Shown here: positions 59,452 to 64,000 of the stretch, one piece after another | Position numbering within the stretch: the first letter of the stretch is position 1 | Layout of the letters: the number at the start of each line of letters is the position of its first letter | Origin: Paenibacillus sp. 1_12 | Lineage (GTDB): Bacteria; Bacillota; Bacilli; Paenibacillales; NBRC-103111 | DNA: 64,000 nt | Direction of reading: 5' to 3' | NCBI RefSeq assembly: GCF_900114475.1 | Contig: NZ_FOTE01000022.1 | Span: 1-64,000 of the forward strand | Made by a program: the position numbers and the translations under genes | Notes under the pieces: model-generated | The model's database searches: none | What the model was told of the DNA's origin: nothing | Seen by the model: only the letters and a program-made list of their open reading frames with translations

Positions 59452-59627
59452 ATATCGATTTTTATTATCAGGGTGTTAGTGTGTAAGTTGAAATTTAAAA
59501 AGGAGGTCCATGTTCTTTGATCCTTCTATGTTCCAAACGTGCTGCACGCCGAGCGTCTCGGCGTCATTCCTAGTTATAATATGGTATTATTTTACATTTT
59601 ATTTCATACCTTTCTGTAATGTTTCAT

Positions 59628-59660
59628 GAAAAAAAGAGCAGGTTTCGTAACCTGCTCTTT
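59628..59660 (-). terminator. Terminator of the 59667 gene
   Basis: Minus strand AGAGCAGGTTA-CGA-AACCTGCTCT followed by TTTTTT. Confidence 0.9.
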
Positions 59661-59666
59661 ACTGCC

Positions 59667-61361
59667 CTATCGCTGCTTTTCCTTAAATGTCAGATTATCG
59701 TAAACGTATTCCGCGGAAAGACCTTGGGAACCGAAAGGCAGGACAATTTTATTGCCGTCGAGCATCACGGTAGATTGGCCTTCTCCAAACCAAATTTGTT
59801 CGAGAGGCGCTGCACCACTTTTTTCGTAGTACACGAAATTGTAGGAAAATACCCAGACGTAAGTTTCCATCATCCCATTGCTTGCCACGACAACTACCTC
59901 GGGAGTGGACTTGTTGTCAAAGCTATGATCTTTGATGTACAGATTAAATCCCTCTTTGAGATCGCCATAGTTATTGAAGGCATTGTTTCCATCTTTCAAT
60001 CTCAGATTCCAGTTTTCGGTTTTACCTTGAAGCTGTAGTTTTATTCCGTTTGGCGTGTCATAGCCTACTACAAGGTTCATTTTTTCTCCATCAAGATTCA
60101 GGAGAAGGGTGGCGTTCACAGTCGACGGAGTCCATTTTACAAAATCCTTTAGCATGACTACTTTGGTAACTGAGCTCGGTTCATTAGTTGCTGGTACTGA
60201 TGCATTGTTAGGCTGATTTATGGGTTCTTGCATCGGAGCCGTTTTCGGTTGTTGCTTATTTTCAGCTGGTTTTGTCGGGACTGCTTTTGGAGCTGCGGTG
60301 CTATTATCTTTAGGTGTTACGCTGCTAAGAAAATCGTACCAGTCTGATACTTCTAATATTTGACCGTCAGCGGAGAACTCAATGGCCTGAAAATGGTCTT
60401 TTCCAAAGACTTGAAACACGGTTCGAATGAACACCTTCACACCTTGAACCGAGTAAGTGGCTTGGTACATAACATACTTATCAAGGTCGTTTTTTCCATA
60501 ACCTATCTGTTCCCATTCAACGTTGCTGAAAAAGTTTTTATTTTCTAGCACTTGACTCATACTTATGGTACTCTCAGGCACCTTCCCCTCTTTAACCCAT
60601 TTGACGTATTGGTTATCAAAGCCTCCTCTGGAAAGGATGCCTACATAAAGTATGGAAAGAGCCACAAGAGCTGCACTGACAACTAGAAAAATGGTCTTTG
60701 TTAATTTCGGCCGCTTGAATTGGACGAGTAAGTCCGAATGCAGGCGGGAAGATAGGCGGTCATCGGCTTGCTGATCGGAGCGTACCGGAGAATCCGAAGG
60801 GAGTGACAAAGGGTTCCCATTGCTTATTTTACTGCTTTCTTTGGTTAGTAAGATAGGCTTCGTGATTGATGGATGTGCTGCGTGTTCTACAGTGCTAGCC
60901 GTTTCTGCGAAAGGATTCGTTACTTGCGCCACCCTCTGGACAAACTGAACTGCTGCGCTTTTGGAGCCGGATGGAATTTCGATTCTGTTTCCGAGATGGT
61001 CTGTAATGTAAATGCTAGTATTAAACGTACATAGTATGAAGACGATCGTGAGGACTAAAGGCCAAAAACTCATTGTTATTAATGTTACAATGACAAAAAG
61101 TATTGAAAAGACGAGGTCGAACCAGTTGATTTTTGAAGCAATAGATAGCCCTCTTACATGGGTAAGAGGCAACTCCGTTATTCTTGGGTGAGTCGGAAAT
61201 ATGCCTAAAAGAAAGTTTTGAGCCTTTATGTGTAGGTGTTGGTCTGTAACCGTAACAGTGCTCTTCTTTTTGAGATAGGTAAGGTAGCTGAACCCCCCAT
61301 TCCATTCGAAAGAAAATTCTTCAGGCGGGTTACCGGTTTGATTAGAATTTTGATTACTCAT
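59667..61361 (-). CDS. Membrane protein with PH-like N-domain and long outer domain
   Basis: A 564-residue protein of unknown function. Residues about 18-75 (FSYLTYLKKKSTVTVTDQHLHIKAQNFLLG) resemble a bacterial PH-like domain. Two TM helices at about 80-117, a cytoplasmic linker (about 120-220), a third TM at about 222-243 (TIFLVVSAALVALSILYVGIL), then about 320 outer residues with a Pro/Ala/Lys/Gln-rich linker (about 355-400) and a beta-rich C-terminal domain. AGAGGG before ATG. It and the next membrane protein (62251) are the largest cargo seen. Confidence 0.6.
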   Translation of the reverse strand: MSNQNSNQTGNPPEEFSFEWNGGFSYLTYLKKKSTVTVTDQHLHIKAQNFLLGIFPTHPRITELPLTHVRGLSIASKINWFDLVFSILFVIVTLITMSFWPLVLTIVFILCTFNTSIYITDHLGNRIEIPSGSKSAAVQFVQRVAQVTNPFAETASTVEHAAHPSITKPILLTKESSKISNGNPLSLPSDSPVRSDQQADDRLSSRLHSDLLVQFKRPKLTKTIFLVVSAALVALSILYVGILSRGGFDNQYVKWVKEGKVPESTISMSQVLENKNFFSNVEWEQIGYGKNDLDKYVMYQATYSVQGVKVFIRTVFQVFGKDHFQAIEFSADGQILEVSDWYDFLSSVTPKDNSTAAPKAVPTKPAENKQQPKTAPMQEPINQPNNASVPATNEPSSVTKVVMLKDFVKWTPSTVNATLLLNLDGEKMNLVVGYDTPNGIKLQLQGKTENWNLRLKDGNNAFNNYGDLKEGFNLYIKDHSFDNKSTPEVVVVASNGMMETYVWVFSYNFVYYEKSGAAPLEQIWFGEGQSTVMLDGNKIVLPFGSQGLSAEYVYDNLTFKEKQR

Positions 61362-61555
61362 AGGCCCTCTTTGACTTGCCTTCTTGTTAGGAAGGCAGTG
61401 ATAAGTTTATTTGGTTTTGAAGTGGAAAGTCTGTGCTATTCGCTGTATTTATTCTTTTAGAATGTCGCTTTGTAGCATTTTATCTACGGTATAAGCATGA
61501 CTCTTGACATGAGGGGTCTGTAAATATAATTTGCGATTTGATGAGATAGTCAAGA

Positions 61556-62251
61556 TTATTTACTCAAATTGGAAAAATTGGCCACAGCATGCCAAATAGA
61601 AACAAGCATCAGCCAAAGTGAAGGGAGAAAGTTGACTATACTCTGTATAGGATGGAACAATAAGCCAATGATGCTTCCGAAAAATAGCATGATAATGGCA
61701 AAACCAACTCCAACAATCGCATGCATTACATCCCAAGTAACAAAAATCCAAGATACTGCCTTTGAGATGATAGTTCCTTTTGCTATACTTGGTTCATTAA
61801 TCATTTCAAAATTTGTCTTTAAATTGTGCACTAGCTTTGCAGGTGTATTTAGAATATAGGTAAAGTTGTAAAGGAAGTTTGTAGAGAGATCCAGAGTTGT
61901 TGGTACGAAATTCCCCGTTGCCAATTTAAAGTGGTACCGAATGTCCGTCTCACCAAATGATGTGGCTAAAAGTCTTTTCGTATTGGAATCGCCCGACTCA
62001 ATACTCTTGGCATTGGAAAGTCCCATCTCAATTAAGCCGACCAGCACCGCCTTTTGCTGTCTATCATTAAGTGCTCGGAAGTTAAGACGAGGAATCTCTT
62101 CAATTAACTCCTGATGCCCAACGATAGACAAAGAAGATAGGATTACTTTGGTGTTATAAACCTTATCTAAATCTGTCAATCCCATCCATGAATATAGAAT
62201 GATTGCAAGGATAACGACCATGGACCAAAATATTTCCATAATTCTATTCAT
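61556..62251 (-). CDS. Membrane protein of unknown function
   Basis: A 231-residue protein. One TM at the N-terminus (EIFWSMVVILAIILYSW), an outer or cytoplasmic domain of about 120 residues, and two or three TM segments at the C-terminus (WIFVTWDVMHAIVGVGFAIIM and after). I prefer ATG 62251 to TTG 62260. Same direction as the PH-like membrane protein, 194 nt upstream of it. No family recognised. Confidence 0.5.
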   Translation of the reverse strand: MNRIMEIFWSMVVILAIILYSWMGLTDLDKVYNTKVILSSLSIVGHQELIEEIPRLNFRALNDRQQKAVLVGLIEMGLSNAKSIESGDSNTKRLLATSFGETDIRYHFKLATGNFVPTTLDLSTNFLYNFTYILNTPAKLVHNLKTNFEMINEPSIAKGTIISKAVSWIFVTWDVMHAIVGVGFAIIMLFFGSIIGLLFHPIQSIVNFLPSLWLMLVSIWHAVANFSNLSK

Positions 62252-62727
62252 TTTACACAACCTTTTTGATGATTTTCACGAACCTCTTGGTCTAATAATG
62301 TTAATCATATCTACACCTATAATTTTAAGACTTTAAATGATTCAAACTTTAGCTAAGATAGGTAATTATACATAGCAATAGCGTTGTCAATAGAAGTAAA
62401 CAGAAGTAAACATAAGTAGTTCATACCCCTTCACTCGATTTATACGAATAAATAAATGATACCAAAGTACTAAAACGCAGGCCACACCAGTATATTACAT
62501 GTTTCGACATAATGAAATACATTAAACCATTTTGTGGAATAATTAACATTTCTACAAGTTTAATATTCTATATTTGGGATTTCATCTAGTTTAGGTTCTA
62601 ATTAGGTTGTCGAAGGTTTCAACAATTTTTTTGCACCCATCAAGGTAGCCTTCCTAACAGTGGATGACTCCATCTAAGAAAATTTAATCCGTGGGCTTGG
62701 CAGGCGGAGGTTGGAGATCGGGCCAAT
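62252..62727. other. Gene-free stretch with short direct repeats
   Basis: About 475 AT-rich bases. AGAAGTAAAC occurs twice in tandem (about 62391-62410) with a third partial copy, ATAAGTAG. No gene, RNA or terminator is supported. The frame 62668-62727 is open into the next ORF. Confidence 0.45.
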
Positions 62728-63003
62728 TTGCAGGATACGTACCTTCTGGCCGTAAAACGCGGACAGCGAAATATTTACGCTCAGAACGTTTGGGAAAATC
62801 ATGGAGGCGTTGGAGTAGATGAAATGGAGGCGTTTCGCTTCGGGGAATTAGACGCAGAGAATGATCTAATCGAAAAGACTCAGTTGATAGAAGCGCACAA
62901 ATCGCTCTTATTGGAGCGCAGCATAGGCGAAGTGCGAATGGTTCATCAAGTGACGAAAAATATCCTTGCCACTTACGATGAGGAGCAGTCCAAAAAGAGC
63001 TAA
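62728..63003 (+). CDS. Hypothetical protein, probably 5'-truncated
   Basis: A 91-residue frame from TTG 62728, the only plausible plus-strand gene in this part. The frame stays open upstream to 62668 and reads protein-like (WAWQAEVGDRANLQ), but no start with a good ribosome site exists there. It contains LIEAHKSLLLERSIGEVRMVHQVTKN. No family recognised. Probably a decayed gene. Confidence 0.35.
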   Translation: MQDTYLLAVKRGQRNIYAQNVWENHGGVGVDEMEAFRFGELDAENDLIEKTQLIEAHKSLLLERSIGEVRMVHQVTKNILATYDEEQSKKS

Positions 63004-63063
63004 TTGAATGGAGGAACGGGCCGAAGGCAGTGTTTGCCGATGGTGCCCGTTCCTTTTATTTTC

Positions 63064-63309
63064 TCATGGTGCTGTTCGCTCGATTTTGAGAAAGGACTGC
63101 CTTAGACGGATTTCAAGCAGCTTGCGGTCTGAATCGGAGAATACATCATGCGCTGCAAGTACGATGCGGAAGGCGGCCTTTTTGTCGAGATCGTGAGCAT
63201 GGGCTTCCACGTAGGTGGTTAAGATCGACAAAAGCTGCTGACTTGATTCTACGGTTTCCAGCGCAGCTTCCTCCTTTTCAGTGAGGCGTGTGCAGATGCT
63301 CTTTTGCAT
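63064..63309 (-). CDS. Hypothetical small protein
   Basis: An 81-residue helical protein (MQKSICTRLTEKEEAALETVE...LKIERTAP) with no recognised family. AAAGGAA lies 9 nt before ATG. Minus strand with the rest of the element. Confidence 0.5.
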   Translation of the reverse strand: MQKSICTRLTEKEEAALETVESSQQLLSILTTYVEAHAHDLDKKAAFRIVLAAHDVFSDSDRKLLEIRLRQSFLKIERTAP

Positions 63310-63370
63310 GTTGCCGACTTCCTTTCTATGAAATGATTACGATTAGGAGGAACCCAGGTTTGTTCCGCAC

Positions 63371-63415
63371 AAAGCGACGGTACGGTAGGTAGGAAAGGGG
63401 AGCGCAGATGCGCTC
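63371..63415. repeat. Short element repeat and palindrome
   Basis: AAAGCGACGGTA (63371-63382) repeats 54873-54884, and GGGGAGCG follows in both places. GAGCGCA-GA-TGCGCTC-type palindrome at 63400-63415. Confidence 0.45.
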
Positions 63416-63438
63416 TAAGGTCAGGGCTATGGACCAAT

Positions 63439-63744
63439 TTACAGCTTGTATCCATTCTTTGTTTCAGGGGATGTTGACTTGCCAATTTCACCGTATGCTT
63501 TTTGAACGGCAACATTACCGCCAATGACTACGGTAGATCCGGCGATCGTCCCCACAGAAGTAGCTGTAGCCGTTGCAATTCCGGCACTAGCTGCCGCTGT
63601 ACTTACGGAAGCTGCAACAGCCGTGCCAGTGGTGGCTAGTCCCGCAGCAAGGGCTGGACCGATCACTGGTATGGATGCTGTAAGAACGGTTGAAGCGGTT
63701 GCGGCTGACGAAGCTAGTAGAGCGATGGCTCCTAAGAAAAACAT
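63439..63744 (-). CDS. Small Ala/Thr/Ser-rich hydrophobic protein
   Basis: A 101-residue protein with nearly continuous hydrophobic, small-residue sequence from 1 to 80 (GAIALLASSAATASTVL, IPVIGPALAAGLATTGTAVAASV, GTIAGSTVVIGGNVAV) and a polar end. It must sit in or on the membrane. It could be a pilin-like, holin-like or antimicrobial peptide; nothing decides. AAGGACG before ATG. It overlaps the 37-aa ORF upstream by 13 nt. Confidence 0.5.
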   Translation of the reverse strand: MFFLGAIALLASSAATASTVLTASIPVIGPALAAGLATTGTAVAASVSTAAASAGIATATATSVGTIAGSTVVIGGNVAVQKAYGEIGKSTSPETKNGYKL

Positions 63745-63845
63745 ATGTTCACGTCCTTGTTATCGTATTTTTGTTGTACAAAGTTTCCGATGTTTTGGCA
63801 ATTGAGATCCATTGCTTGGACAGGTGGGTCTTTATTTTGATGCAT
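63732..63845 (-). CDS. Possible small ORF (37 aa)
   Basis: ATG 63845 to TAG 63732, with AAGGGA 7 nt upstream at the end of the preceding gene. Begins MHQNKDPPVQAMDLNCQ. Its stop overlaps the start of the hydrophobic-protein gene, suggesting translational coupling. Unknown function. Confidence 0.4.
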   Translation of the reverse strand: MHQNKDPPVQAMDLNCQNIGNFVQQKYDNKDVNICFS

Positions 63846-63849
63846 GGAA

Positions 63850-64000
63850 TTATCCCTTCTTTAGAACGTACTTGGGATTGAGGGTGATGGACTGTTCAGC
63901 ATGCTTGGCATAAAATTTCATATCCCGCGTGGATTGGTTCGCCTGTTCGGTGAAGGTCTCCCTAAGTGCAGGGCTTTCCCATTCAAAGTAATCTCTGCCT
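63850..64000 (-). CDS. Partial CDS, C-terminal 49 residues
   Basis: The frame enters at the window edge and ends TAA at 63850. The visible end (RDYFEWESPALRETFTEQ... to NPKYVLKKG) is hydrophilic and protein-like. It matches the direction and spacing of the two genes that follow. No family recognised. Confidence 0.5.
   Translation of the reverse strand, partial: GRDYFEWESPALRETFTEQANQSTRDMKFYAKHAEQSITLNPKYVLKKG

Noticed and set aside
59510-59629. Short hydrophobic frame (+) after AAAAAGGAGG
   Set aside because: The ribosome site is only three bases from the ATG, and the frame crosses a hairpin; composition is not convincing.
63249-63524. 91-codon frame (-) overlapping two small genes
   Set aside because: Overlaps better-supported frames 63064-63309 and 63439-63744 and crosses a palindrome.
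51784-64000. CRISPR array or known defence cassette
   Set aside because: No regularly spaced repeats, cas, restriction-modification or toxin-antitoxin signature was recognised on either strand.

Overview
The window looks like a chromosomal segment of a Paenibacillus-like member of the Bacillales. The reasons are the AGGAGG-type ribosome sites with frequent TTG/GTG starts, an SLH-domain S-layer protein, CtsR and CggR operators, and gene order that follows the Bacillus subtilis hprK-lgt-ppaX-yvoF / his / trxB / rapZ-yvcK-whiA-crh / clpP / cggR-gapA-pgk-tpiA-gpmI-eno / secG-rnr-smpB-ssrA region. The genus assignment is inference; no complete 16S gene is present.

Layout. 1-1310: 3' end of a 23S rRNA gene and eight tRNA genes closed by a terminator; no 5S rRNA gene is seen between 23S and the tRNAs. 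1364-3270: thiamine-binding family protein and chorismate mutase on the minus strand, then a secreted NlpC/P60 protein. 3506-5835: PucR-type regulator and an MsmX/UgpC sugar-ABC ATPase. 5977-9508: hprK-lgt-ppaX-yvoF with a repeat-rich spacer inside. 9606-15283 (minus): a 1460-residue SLH protein and an AI-2E family membrane protein. 15608-23509: histidine cluster hisZGDBH-F-IE-hisJ plus a prs gene; hisA is absent from its expected place. 23614-32680: TPR protein, trxB, ROK glucokinase, rapZ-yvcK-whiA-HPr and a secreted copper-amine-oxidase-N-terminal-like protein. 32845-41074: clpP (minus), tRNA-Arg (minus), then cggR and the whole lower glycolytic set. 41143-46834: M50-type membrane protease, a His-rich P-type metal ATPase, and an SDR-MarR-SDR cluster with paired palindromic operators. 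47105-51783: secG, rnr with a very long basic tail, smpB and ssrA (tmRNA).

From 51784 to the end the character changes completely. A large serine recombinase lies tail-to-tail against ssrA and its last 11 codons are read from the antisense strand of the tmRNA 3' end, so this is the left end of a mobile element integrated at ssrA. The visible 12 kb of element holds almost only minus-strand, mostly unrecognised genes: small accessory proteins, a RadC-like fragment, an AAA+-like replication ATPase with an acidic partner protein, a ribbon-helix-helix protein, two membrane proteins of unknown function and several very small ORFs. Its right end is outside the window.

Functional links: HprK (5977), the HPr protein (30472, with both His15 and Ser46), RapZ, YvcK, ROK kinase, CggR and the glycolytic operon form one carbon-metabolism theme; prs makes the PRPP that HisG consumes; SmpB and tmRNA form the ribosome-rescue pair that the element has targeted. 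The most unusual items are the missing hisA, the inactive-plus-active NlpC/P60 tandem, the periodic RNase R tail, the recombinase-tmRNA overlap, and the uncharacterised cargo of the element.
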